A DNA stretch of 6,622 nt, from contig URNU01000085.1 of NCBI GenBank assembly GCA_900549275.1, positions 1 to 6,622 of the forward strand, read 5' to 3'. Shown here in pieces: positions 1 to 6,091 of this stretch. Positions within the stretch are counted from its first letter, which is position 1; each line of letters begins with the position of its first letter. The translations under genes and the position numbers were made by a program. The stretch is from an uncultured Collinsella sp. (GTDB lineage Bacteria; Actinomycetota; Coriobacteriia; Coriobacteriales; Coriobacteriaceae). The notes under the pieces are model-generated. The model made no database searches. It worked only from the letters and a program-made list of their open reading frames with translations, and was not told the DNA's origin.

Positions 1-1731
1 TTCGACTCGACCATCGAGCGTAAGGTGCGCGAGGCCTATATCGCCATCAAGATGGAGGACATGTACTCCAAAGACGATATCCTCATGATGTACCTCAACA
101 CCATCTACTACGGCCACGGCGCCTACGGCATCGAGGCCGCCGCAGAGACCTACCTGTCCAAGACTGCCGCCGACCTCACCCTGAGCGAGGCCGCGCTGCT
201 CATCGGCCTTCCCAACTCGCCCTCGCAGTACGACCCCACGGTTAACCCCGACCTGGCGCTGTCCCGCCGCAACAAGGTTCTGGACAACATGCTGCGTCTG
301 GGACACATCACGCAGGAAGAGCACGATGCCGCACAGGCTGAGCCCATCACGCTTAACGTGACAGAGATCTCGGGCAGCGGCGTTAACATCTATTCGCAGC
401 CCTACTTTGTCTCCTATGTCAAGCAGCTTCTGGAGCAGGAGTTCTCCACCGACGTACTCTTTAAGGGCGGCCTTACGGTTAAGACCACCATCGACCCCAC
501 GATGCAGCAGGTGGCCGAGGAGGCCGTGCGCTCGCAGCTTGACACAATCGGACTCGACGGCTTGGACATGGGCATGGTGGTCATTGACCCCAAGACCGGC
601 TATATCAAGTGTATGGTGGGCGGCTATGACTACGACTCGGACCAGAACCACGTGAACCACGCAACGGCCAAACGCCCCACGGGCTCCTCGTTTAAGGCGT
701 TCACGCTCGCCGCTGCCATCCAGTGCGGCATGGACCCCAATATCACCCTCAACTGCAACTCGCCGCTCCCCCTTAAAAATTCTTCTGCCAAGGTCCAGAA
801 CTACGCAAACCAGAGCTTTGGCTCCATTTCGCTCAAGCAGGCGACGGCGGTTTCGTCCAACACCGGCTATGTCCAGGTCGCAGACGCCATCGGCAACAGC
901 AAGATCATCTCGCTTGCCAAAAAACTCGGCATCGATCCCAAGAAGGACAACCTCGAAGATGTGCCCGTCATGACGCTCGGCACTGGCTCTATCTCGCCGC
1001 TTGAGATGGCCGCCGCCTATGCCGCCTTTGCTAACGGCGGATACTATCGCCAACCCATCGCCATCACCGAGATCATCTCCCGCAGCGGATCAGCGCTGTA
1101 TCAGCACACTGACAATCCGCAACAGGCGCTCACCGGCGGTGAGGCCGCAGCCGTGACCGATACCCTGAGCGGCGTTATGCGTGGCAGCGGCACCGGCGCT
1201 TCGGGCGCCTTGAGCGTCAACCAGCCATGCGCCGGCAAGACGGGTACCACCAGCGATGTTACCAACCTGTGGTTCTGCGGCTACACTCCACAACTCTCCG
1301 TTGCGGTTTGGACCGGCTACTCCCAGGGCGAGATCCCCATCAAAAAGTACGGTGCAGACTTACACCCTTATTCCGCCAACCTGCCTGTCTTCAAGAAATT
1401 CATGGATACGGTCTTGGCCGGTAAAGAGCGCGAGGAATTCCCGACCGGAACGGCACCTCAATACAAGAGCAATGACTCTTGGAAGTTCTTTGGCACAACC
1501 AACAAAAAGGAAGACAAGGGAGACGAAGACGAGGGAGCAACCACCACGACGACCGAGACCACGGGTGGCGGTACGACCGGCGGCGACGGTAGCGGCGGCG
1601 AGGGCGGCTCTCCTACTCCTACTCCTACTCCTACTCCTACTCCCACGCCTACCCCCGATCCTACGCCTACTCCCGATCCTACGCCCACGCCTGATCCTAC
1701 GCCCACGCCCGATCCTTCAACGGGCCAGTAA
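1..1731 (+). CDS. Class A penicillin-binding protein (bifunctional peptidoglycan glycosyltransferase/transpeptidase), 5' partial
   Basis: The protein polymerises lipid II into glycan strands and cross-links the stem peptides on the outer face of the membrane. The reading frame is open from base 1, so the 576 visible residues lack the cytoplasmic tail, membrane anchor and first GT51 motifs. Numbering from base 1, the end of the GT51 domain is visible: RKVREA at 7-12, SKDDILMMYLN at 23-33 and GHGAYGIEAAA at 38-48. The transpeptidase domain has all three active-site motifs: SSFK at 229-232 (nucleophile Ser229), SSN at 285-287 and KTGTT at 413-417. After the catalytic domain come an acidic Lys/Glu/Asp stretch, a Thr/Gly-rich linker and a Pro-Thr/Pro-Asp repeat tail that ends at the TAA stop. 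The fold and motifs match PBP1A/PonA-type enzymes, but the exact paralogue cannot be named without the N-terminus. A GTG at position 25 lies inside the GT51 domain and is not the start. The gene converges with argR. Confidence 0.95.
   Translation, partial: FDSTIERKVREAYIAIKMEDMYSKDDILMMYLNTIYYGHGAYGIEAAAETYLSKTAADLTLSEAALLIGLPNSPSQYDPTVNPDLALSRRNKVLDNMLRLGHITQEEHDAAQAEPITLNVTEISGSGVNIYSQPYFVSYVKQLLEQEFSTDVLFKGGLTVKTTIDPTMQQVAEEAVRSQLDTIGLDGLDMGMVVIDPKTGYIKCMVGGYDYDSDQNHVNHATAKRPTGSSFKAFTLAAAIQCGMDPNITLNCNSPLPLKNSSAKVQNYANQSFGSISLKQATAVSSNTGYVQVADAIGNSKIISLAKKLGIDPKKDNLEDVPVMTLGTGSISPLEMAAAYAAFANGGYYRQPIAITEIISRSGSALYQHTDNPQQALTGGEAAAVTDTLSGVMRGSGTGASGALSVNQPCAGKTGTTSDVTNLWFCGYTPQLSVAVWTGYSQGEIPIKKYGADLHPYSANLPVFKKFMDTVLAGKEREEFPTGTAPQYKSNDSWKFFGTTNKKEDKGDEDEGATTTTTETTGGGTTGGDGSGGEGGSPTPTPTPTPTPTPTPDPTPTPDPTPTPDPTPTPDPSTGQ
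1612..1716 (+). repeat. Tandem hexamer and 18-mer repeats encoding the Pro-Thr/Pro-Asp tail of the PBP
   Basis: Five perfect copies of cctact (1612-1641) are followed by two diverged copies (1642-1653). Next come three 18-bp units encoding Pro-Asp-Pro-Thr-Pro-Thr (1654-1671, 1672-1689, 1690-1707) and a final partial unit (1708-1716). All unit lengths are multiples of three, so gain or loss of units changes tail length without shifting the frame. The encoded segment is low-complexity, extracellular and probably extended. A spacer or wall-spanning role is inferred. Confidence 0.9.
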
Positions 1732-1754
1732 GCGCAAAGGACGACTGACACCAA

Positions 1755-1797
1755 GGCGCCCGAGCAGCACGTACGCTGCTCGGGCGCTTCTTTATTT
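1755..1797 (+). terminator. Rho-independent terminator of the PBP gene
   Basis: The 13-bp arms gcgcccgagcagc (1756-1768) and gctgctcgggcgc (1775-1787) pair perfectly around a 6-nt loop. A further G-U and A-U pair can form at the base, and a T-rich tail (ttctttattt) follows. The opposite strand lacks a U-tract, so it acts for + strand transcription, starting 24 bp after the PBP stop codon. Confidence 0.93.
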
Positions 1798-1856
1798 CGT
1801 CAGATGCCACAACGGCCCCGACTGCAAGACCGATAGGGCAACAGGTGCCGGCATGC

Positions 1857-1886
1857 AAAAAGGGCGCTGACCTTCGTCAACGCCCT
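1857..1886 (-). terminator. Rho-independent terminator of argR
   Basis: Read on the - strand, arms of 11 bases (1876-1886 and 1861-1871) form ten Watson-Crick pairs and one G-U pair around the tetraloop GAAG. A run of five T follows (complement of 1857-1861). It lies about 50 bp beyond the argR stop codon. The lack of a matching T-run on the + strand makes it specific to the argR direction. Confidence 0.88.
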
Positions 1887-1936
1887 CGGCAATTACCTAT
1901 AGCAACAATCGGCACAGCAGCAGTGCCGCAACTCCC

Positions 1937-2374
1937 CTACTTGTGGGAGTTACTCAGCTTGTTGATGAGCGCCTCAAGGCGTTCGCCGTCCTCGGCCGTC
2001 TGCGCAATGACCAAGATCGTGTCGTTGCCGGCAAGCGAGCCAAGCACGTCGGGCAGCTCCGCAGCATCGACAGCTGCGGCAATACCAGAAGCCGTGCCAG
2101 GCTGTGCCTTGATCATAACCAGATTATCGGTGCGCAGTACGCCGGTAACCAACTCGGAAACCATGCGCTGCAGATGCAGGTCCTCGGCAAGGACATAGAT
2201 GCCCTCGGGGAGCTTACGCAGTCCCATGTCCGCGATATCGCGCGAAACGGTCGCCTGCGTGCAATCGAAACCCATGGCGCGAAGCTCGTCTACCAAAACG
2301 CGCTGCGTGCGTACGTCCTTATTGCGAACAATATCTCTGATGGCATCCTGGCGCCCATTGCGTTTTTTGGCCAT
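1937..2374 (-). CDS. argR: Arginine repressor ArgR
   Basis: This is a transcription factor that binds L-arginine as co-repressor and controls arginine biosynthesis and catabolism genes, usually as a hexamer on ARG boxes. The 145-residue length fits the family (about 145-160). The N-terminal winged helix-turn-helix is visible, with its recognition-helix segment TQATVSRDIADMGLRKL at residues 39-55. The C-terminal oligomerisation and arginine-binding domain contains GTASGIAAAVD (93-103) and GNDTILVIA (116-124). The family usually has GDDT at the latter site, so one acidic residue is Asn here. The ATG at 2374 is preferred because GGAGTGAGG lies 6 nt upstream and because it gives the usual MAKK-type N-terminus. 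An in-frame TTG 33 bp upstream has no such support. No arginine biosynthesis gene is in the window, so ArgR acts in trans. Dyads in the upstream region suggest autoregulation, which is inference. Confidence 0.95.
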   Translation of the reverse strand: MAKKRNGRQDAIRDIVRNKDVRTQRVLVDELRAMGFDCTQATVSRDIADMGLRKLPEGIYVLAEDLHLQRMVSELVTGVLRTDNLVMIKAQPGTASGIAAAVDAAELPDVLGSLAGNDTILVIAQTAEDGERLEALINKLSNSHK

Positions 2375-2380
2375 ACAAAA

Positions 2381-2389
2381 CCTCACTCC
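2381..2389 (-). promoter_or_regulatory. Ribosome binding site that fixes the argR start
   Basis: On the - strand the sequence GGAGTGAGG sits 6 nt before the ATG at 2374. It supports this start over the upstream in-frame TTG at 2407. Confidence 0.75.
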
Positions 2390-2404
2390 AAAAGATGGTG
2401 GAGA

Positions 2405-2421
2405 CAATCACTTAGTGATTG
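2405..2421. promoter_or_regulatory. 17-bp perfect palindrome upstream of argR, candidate operator
   Basis: The arms caatcact and agtgattg are perfect inverted repeats around one central base. The site is 31 bp upstream of the argR ATG, between the ribosome binding site and the best promoter candidate, where a repressor would block initiation. It is not a textbook ARG box (18 bp, TGAAT/ATTCA half-sites). A TGAATA half-site overlaps its edge (2420-2425) and another lies at 2451-2456, 31 bp apart. Autoregulation by ArgR is possible but not shown. Confidence 0.5.
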
Positions 2422-2424
2422 AAT

Positions 2425-2454
2425 AGTTTAGCGCTATTTGAGGGTTTTAGTGAA
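2425..2454 (-). promoter_or_regulatory. Weak sigma70-type promoter candidate for argR
   Basis: On the - strand TTCACT (2449-2454) and TAAACT (2425-2430) each match four of six consensus bases with an 18-bp spacer. The predicted start point falls inside the 17-bp palindrome at 2405-2421. The surrounding AT-rich sequence is unlike the flanking genes. The match is weak, and other hexamer pairs in this AT-rich gap are possible. Confidence 0.28.
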
Positions 2455-2463
2455 TAAGAACGC

Positions 2464-2498
2464 ATTTCGAAACAATTCCATGCAATTTATTTCGAAAA
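2464..2498. repeat. Paired TTTCGAAA palindromes flanking a central dyad
   Basis: TTTCGAAA occurs at 2465-2472 and 2490-2497, each preceded by A, with centres 25 bp apart. Between them lies the near-palindrome aattccatgcaatt (2474-2487, one mismatched pair), so the whole block is almost symmetric. It lies just after the glycosyltransferase-like gene stop codon (tandem TAG TAG) and upstream of the argR promoter candidate. It may be a protein-binding site or a weak AU-rich hairpin. No U-tract follows, so it is not a convincing terminator. Confidence 0.45.
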
Positions 2499-2506
2499 TC
2501 ACGCTA

Positions 2507-3583
2507 CTAGACAGTCTTGGCGCCCGAACGATTGAAAAAGGCCGCCAGATGCGTATACAACGCACACCGCGTGGGCTTGGCGCTGGCTATCGAACCATAG
2601 AGCAGGCCTAGGCCACGATGATTGCCCTTAAGGGCCGCAACCATCTGACGGGTACGCTGTGCGTCGAGCATATCATGCAAACGGGCCGAACGCTCTATTG
2701 AAGACACCCCATGGGGGCTCAGACACAAATTTTCGATGCAGGCGACCAGACCGGCGTAGTAATACCGCTGGCAGACCAGTTTCAACTGATCGCCACCGCC
2801 CGCGACGGCAAGCGAGTCAGCAAGCCTGTCGAGCGCCCCGATATCATCAGAAAGCCTGGCAAACATCGTGGGGTCAAACGTCTCCGTAATCGACGGCGCC
2901 ACTGCATGAAAACGGGCACGGCCACATCCCGATACGCGCTTTGCCTGCGAAAGCGCGAACGTCAAAAAAGACACCGTGCGAAATGCATCGCCATGTGCAA
3001 GGCACGCGTCAAAGAGAGCGCGATCATACAGCACGCCAGAGGTCTGTCGGATTAAACCACTGGAAACCAATTGGGTCAGGCAAGCCGCCTGGTCCTCGTC
3101 GCCAGAAACGGAGGCCGCGTCCAAAACTCGGGAATGGCGCTCGCGGTGAACATCGTAGCGATCGAGCGATACGGAGGGAAACACGATGTCAGCCGAAGCG
3201 TCGCAGGAGCTATCGACCATCTGCGATAGGGACTGCGGTGCAAACCACTCATTGGCATTCATCACAATGATCTGGGAGCCGCGCGAAGCCGCAAAGCCGG
3301 CACGCAGGCAGGCGCCAGGCGCTGGGTCCTCAACATCAATCAAATCAATATGGATATCCCTGTCGGCAGCAACTTCGAGCGAATGGTGCACACCAGCTAC
3401 CACGCCGCGGCAAACAACGACAATTTGCAAATCGTAGAGGTCTTGGTTCTGGATGCTCTCGAGAGCGCGCATCGTATAACTGGGCGAACCCTCAACAATC
3501 AGGATCACCGAAAGTCGCGGATGCGAACCACGTCGAACCAAGTTTTCCGTCCTCTCGACAGCTAGTAACAAACTGTCGTTCAT
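2507..3583 (-). CDS. Divergent family 2-like (GT-A fold) glycosyltransferase, catalytic residues degenerate
   Basis: The protein is 358 residues with no signal peptide or clear membrane segment, so it is probably cytoplasmic. The N-terminal third resembles a Glycos_transf_2 domain: a first beta strand LSVILIV at 24-30, then ALESIQNQ at 40-47, the strand LQIVVV at 52-57, PGACLRAGFAASRG at 89-102 and the strand IIVMNANEWFAP at 105-116. Active GT2 enzymes have Asp after the VVV strand and a DXD where this protein has NAN (109-111); both are replaced. The C-terminal two thirds are mostly helical-looking and not recognised. The enzyme may be inactive, a binding or scaffold protein, or may use other residues. 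ATG 3583 is chosen over an in-frame TTG at 3598 because GGGGTG lies 4 nt upstream, although this is a modest ribosome binding site. truA lies 119 bp upstream on the same strand and argR lies downstream. Neither suggests a surface polysaccharide cluster. Confidence 0.75.
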   Translation of the reverse strand: MNDSLLLAVERTENLVRRGSHPRLSVILIVEGSPSYTMRALESIQNQDLYDLQIVVVCRGVVAGVHHSLEVAADRDIHIDLIDVEDPAPGACLRAGFAASRGSQIIVMNANEWFAPQSLSQMVDSSCDASADIVFPSVSLDRYDVHRERHSRVLDAASVSGDEDQAACLTQLVSSGLIRQTSGVLYDRALFDACLAHGDAFRTVSFLTFALSQAKRVSGCGRARFHAVAPSITETFDPTMFARLSDDIGALDRLADSLAVAGGGDQLKLVCQRYYYAGLVACIENLCLSPHGVSSIERSARLHDMLDAQRTRQMVAALKGNHRGLGLLYGSIASAKPTRCALYTHLAAFFNRSGAKTV

Positions 3584-3603
3584 GGTACACCCCGTCAATT
3601 AAT

Positions 3604-3619
3604 GCGGGCGGTCGCCCGC
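3604..3619. other. GC-only hairpin in the leader of the glycosyltransferase-like gene
   Basis: The arms gcgggc (3604-3609) and gcccgc (3614-3619) pair perfectly around 4 nt. On the - strand it ends 20 nt before the ATG at 3583 and is followed by ATTAATTG rather than a U-run. It is therefore at best a poor terminator for truA and could instead be a leader structure. The rest of the 119-bp gap (3584-3702) shows no convincing promoter. Confidence 0.45.
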
Positions 3620-3702
3620 CGCGATGCACGTCAAGAACAGATGTTGTACACGCCCCGCCCACAGGCGCCGCACACAAAGATCACCGTCAGGCAGCCACTT
3701 CC

Positions 3703-4527
3703 CTAATCGAGCACCACAAGCTCGGTGGGATCGTAGTCCACACCCATAAAGGTAAGACCGCATGCGGGCGCCGTAGGACCAGCAGCGGAGCGATCGCAGG
3801 CATCAATTACCTCGCGCATCCACTCGGGATCGCGGCGATGCATGCCGATCTCGACAAGGGTGCCCACAATGGTTCGCACCATCGAATGCAAAAACGCATT
3901 GCCCTCGATGGTAAACGTGAGGATGTCCTCGCCAAAGGCGACCTCATGACCAAACTCGGCACGCATTACACAACGGTGCGTAGGCTTTCCCACGGCAGAG
4001 GCGACCTTGCAAAAGCTCTTGAAGTCCTGCTCGCCCAAAAGCGCAGGGCAGGCGGCCGCCATCGCATCGACGTCGAGGGGATAGCGATGCCACCACACGG
4101 CACCGCGTGACAGCACGGGCCGCGCGTCACGGTCGGCAATGCGATAGGTGTACGTGCGAGAACGCGCGTCAAAACGAGCAGAAAAGCCTTTACGGGCCCT
4201 GTAGACCTCGTTTATGGCGATATCTTTGGGCAGCAGAGCATCCATAGCCCGCAGCCACCTACGGCGCGTACACGCGAGCTCAGCGTCCGTTACGGGCACG
4301 CTGATGTATTGGGCCACCGCATGCACACCGGCATCGGTACGCCCAGCGCACGTCAGATCGATTGGGCGGCGCAGCAACGTCTCGATGGCACGGCGCAACT
4401 CACCCGCAACCGTCGTCTGGCCCGGCTGCTCGGCAAATCCGCTATAGGAGGAGCCATCGTAGGCCACACGAAATACAAGGGTGGCGTCGAGCTCGGGGTT
4501 CGAATTGAAATCAGACGGCGCAGTCAT
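3703..4527 (-). CDS. truA: tRNA pseudouridine(38-40) synthase TruA
   Basis: The enzyme isomerises uridine to pseudouridine at positions 38, 39 and 40 of the tRNA anticodon stem-loop in the cytoplasm. The protein is 274 residues, close to the usual 250-280. The catalytic Asp65 lies in the signature CAGRTDAGVHA (60-70). Other family marks are VAYDGSSYSGF near the N-terminus (21-31), RTYTY with its conserved Tyr (124-128), LLGEQDFKSF (163-172) and NAFLHSMVRTIVGTLVEIG (210-228). The start is ATG 4527, with a GGGAG ribosome binding site 6 nt upstream. truA follows rplQ, a common bacterial neighbourhood, but here a strong intrinsic terminator lies 35 bp before the start codon. Expression therefore needs read-through or a promoter overlapping the terminator or inside rplQ. 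No good promoter is visible in the short gap. Confidence 0.96.
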   Translation of the reverse strand: MTAPSDFNSNPELDATLVFRVAYDGSSYSGFAEQPGQTTVAGELRRAIETLLRRPIDLTCAGRTDAGVHAVAQYISVPVTDAELACTRRRWLRAMDALLPKDIAINEVYRARKGFSARFDARSRTYTYRIADRDARPVLSRGAVWWHRYPLDVDAMAAACPALLGEQDFKSFCKVASAVGKPTHRCVMRAEFGHEVAFGEDILTFTIEGNAFLHSMVRTIVGTLVEIGMHRRDPEWMREVIDACDRSAAGPTAPACGLTFMGVDYDPTELVVLD

Positions 4528-4562
4528 GGGCGCTCCCTACAAACAAGCAACGGTATTGCGAC

Positions 4563-4593
4563 AAAAAAAGAGGGGTACGCAAACGTACCCCTC
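4563..4593 (-). terminator. Rho-independent terminator of the rpsD-rpoA-rplQ operon
   Basis: On the - strand the 10-bp perfect arms gaggggtacg (complement of 4584-4593) and cgtacccctc (complement of 4570-4579) close the tetraloop TTTG. Seven consecutive T follow (complement of 4563-4569). The hairpin begins 26 bp after the rplQ stop codon and ends 35 bp before the truA start codon. Confidence 0.95.
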
Positions 4594-4619
4594 GAATATA
4601 GCCTATGCAGACGGAATGT

Positions 4620-5087
4620 CTACTCAGCGGACTCCTCAGCAGGAGCCTCCTCGACAGCCTCGACCTTCTTGGGAGCAGCGGCCTTCTTGGGGGCCGGAGC
4701 AGCCTTCTTGGCCTTGGGCGTGCAAGGCTCGGTGACGAGCTCCATGATAACGATGGGAGCGTTGTCGCCCTTGCGGTTACCGAGCTTCATGATGCGGGTG
4801 TAACCGCCATTGCGGTCCTGCCACATGCCCTGAGCAGCCTTGTCGAAGATCTCGGCAACGAGCTGCTTATCGCCGAGCTTGGCGATAGCCAGACGACGAG
4901 AGTGCAGGTCGCCCTTCTTGGCCCAGGTGATGATCGGATCGACGACCGAACGCAGCGCCTTAGCGCGGGTCTCGGTGGTCTTGATGCGGTCGTTCTCGAA
5001 GAGGGCCTTAGCAAGGCTCTTCTTCATGGCCTTGGTGTGGCTCGCATCGGTGCCGAGCTTCAGGCCCTTCTTAACGTTGTGACGCAT
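4620..5087 (-). CDS. rplQ: 50S ribosomal protein bL17
   Basis: This is a structural protein of the large ribosomal subunit, located near the exit of the peptide tunnel. The protein is 155 residues. The conserved core covers about residues 1-120, with MRHNVKKGLKLGTDASHTKAM-type start residues, RIKTTETRAKALR at 34-46 and RNGGYTRIMKL (92-102) followed by GNRKGDNAP (103-111). It continues into a 35-residue tail that is first Lys/Ala/Pro-rich and then Glu/Ala-rich, ending in ESAE. Tails of this kind occur in actinobacterial bL17, while the E. coli protein stops at about 127 residues. The ATG start at 5087 is preceded by GAGGAGA about 10 nt away. It follows rpoA by 30 bp and is the last gene before the operon terminator. 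Confidence 0.97.
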   Translation of the reverse strand: MRHNVKKGLKLGTDASHTKAMKKSLAKALFENDRIKTTETRAKALRSVVDPIITWAKKGDLHSRRLAIAKLGDKQLVAEIFDKAAQGMWQDRNGGYTRIMKLGNRKGDNAPIVIMELVTEPCTPKAKKAAPAPKKAAAPKKVEAVEEAPAEESAE

Positions 5088-5117
5088 GGTCTAGTTTCTC
5101 CTCAAATATGCGAAGCA

Positions 5118-6059
5118 TTAAGCCTTCAGGCTCAGGCCCATGGACTCAAGCTTGTCCTTCACTTCCTCGATCGACTTAACACCGAAGTTACGGATGTTGA
5201 GCAGATCGTTCTCCGAGAACTCAACGAGCTGACGGACCGAGTGAATGCTGGCGCGCTTAAGGCAGTTGTAGGAACGGACGGAAAGGTCCAGATCCTCGAT
5301 CTGCTTGTCCAGCTCGGCGTTGTCGTTGGTGACCTCGGGAGCGAAGATCGAAGCCTCCTCCTCGACCTCGGGGGTCTCGGCAAGGTTCATAAAGGCGGCC
5401 ATATGCTGGTTGATGATATTGGCAGCCTGGACCACGGCGTCGCGCGGGGCGATGGAGCCGTTGGTCTCGATCTCGAGGACAAGGCGGTCGTAGTCGGTGT
5501 GCTGACCGACACGGCAAGCCTCAACGAGCTTGGCGCAACGGGAAACCGGCGAGTACAGCGAGTCGACGTGGATCACACCGATGGGATCGTTGTCGCGCTT
5601 GTTGGCCTCGCCAGAAACATAGCCGCGGCCATAGCCGATGCGCATGCTCATGGTGAGATGGCCGCCCTCAGTGAGCGTAGCAATGTGCTGCTCGGGGTTG
5701 ACCAGCTCAAACTCGGACGGAATAAAGAAGTCCGCACCGGTGACCTCGCAAGGGCCGTCAACCGAGATGGTGGCGGTTGCCTCGTCGGTCGTGCCGAGAG
5801 CCCTGAAGACAAGACCCTTGACATTCAGGACGATATCGGTGACATCCTCGACCATGTTAGGGATGGTCATGAACTCGTGCTGCGCACCATCGATCTGAAT
5901 GGCCTCGACGGCGGCACCCTCGAGCGAGGACAGAAGAACACGACGAAGCGAGTTACCCAGCGTATCACCGTAGCCACGCTCGAGCGGCTCGACGGAGACA
6001 CGAGCAGAGGTCTCGTTGATCTCTTCGACCTGAACCTGAGGCCTAATGAATTCTGACAT
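5118..6059 (-). CDS. rpoA: DNA-directed RNA polymerase subunit alpha
   Basis: The alpha subunit dimerises to nucleate RNA polymerase assembly, and its C-terminal domain contacts UP-element DNA and activators. At 313 residues it is a normal length. The N-terminal domain shows GYGDTLGNSLRRVLLSSLEG at 29-48, the dimerisation and beta-binding region, and SRCAKLVEACRVGQHTDYDRL at 173-193 in the second half. An acidic linker (about 228-250) leads to the C-terminal domain. There VRSYNCLK (261-268) supplies Arg262, Asn265 and Cys266, equivalent to E. coli Arg265, Asn268 and Cys269, and FGVKSIEEVKDKL (292-304) supplies the second DNA-contact loop. Start ATG 6059 has a strong GGAGGT ribosome binding site about 5 nt upstream. 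It sits 32 bp after rpsD and 30 bp before rplQ, so it is translated from the same operon. The C-terminal domain sequence is of actinobacterial type. Confidence 0.98.
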   Translation of the reverse strand: MSEFIRPQVQVEEINETSARVSVEPLERGYGDTLGNSLRRVLLSSLEGAAVEAIQIDGAQHEFMTIPNMVEDVTDIVLNVKGLVFRALGTTDEATATISVDGPCEVTGADFFIPSEFELVNPEQHIATLTEGGHLTMSMRIGYGRGYVSGEANKRDNDPIGVIHVDSLYSPVSRCAKLVEACRVGQHTDYDRLVLEIETNGSIAPRDAVVQAANIINQHMAAFMNLAETPEVEEEASIFAPEVTNDNAELDKQIEDLDLSVRSYNCLKRASIHSVRQLVEFSENDLLNIRNFGVKSIEEVKDKLESMGLSLKA

Positions 6060-6091
6060 GTATTACCTCCAGCCTCAGCAGCCCGGATGGA

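Noticed and set aside
1458..1754. A - strand open frame of Val-Gly repeats
   Set aside because: It is the complement of the Pro-Thr/Pro-Asp repeat of the PBP. The repetitive protein has no independent support.
1256..1870. A 204-codon open frame on the + strand overlapping the end of the PBP gene and running through its terminator
   Set aside because: It is the PBP repeat tail read in another frame, giving long Leu/Arg runs, and it crosses the intrinsic terminator. It has no domain or ribosome binding site support.
1911..1950. Small inverted repeats ggcac/gtgcc (1911-1927) and actccc/gggagt (1931-1950) near the argR stop
   Set aside because: The stems are only 5-6 bp with long loops and no U-tract. 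The real terminator of argR lies just beyond at 1857-1886.
1943..2422. A 159-codon + strand open frame antisense to argR
   Set aside because: It lies almost wholly opposite a certain gene in another frame and shows no known motif.
2375..2506. Canonical ARG box or LexA box upstream of argR
   Set aside because: TGAATA half-sites are present but the matching second halves are absent at the right spacing, and GAAA-TGC-GTTC does not fit the Gram-positive LexA consensus spacing.
4605..6056. A 483-codon open frame on the + strand opposite rpoA and rplQ
   Set aside because: It runs antisense through two certain genes, encodes a Leu/Val/Gly-rich composition typical of the reverse frame of high-GC coding DNA, and has no recognisable domain. 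Codon bias of the real genes explains its length.
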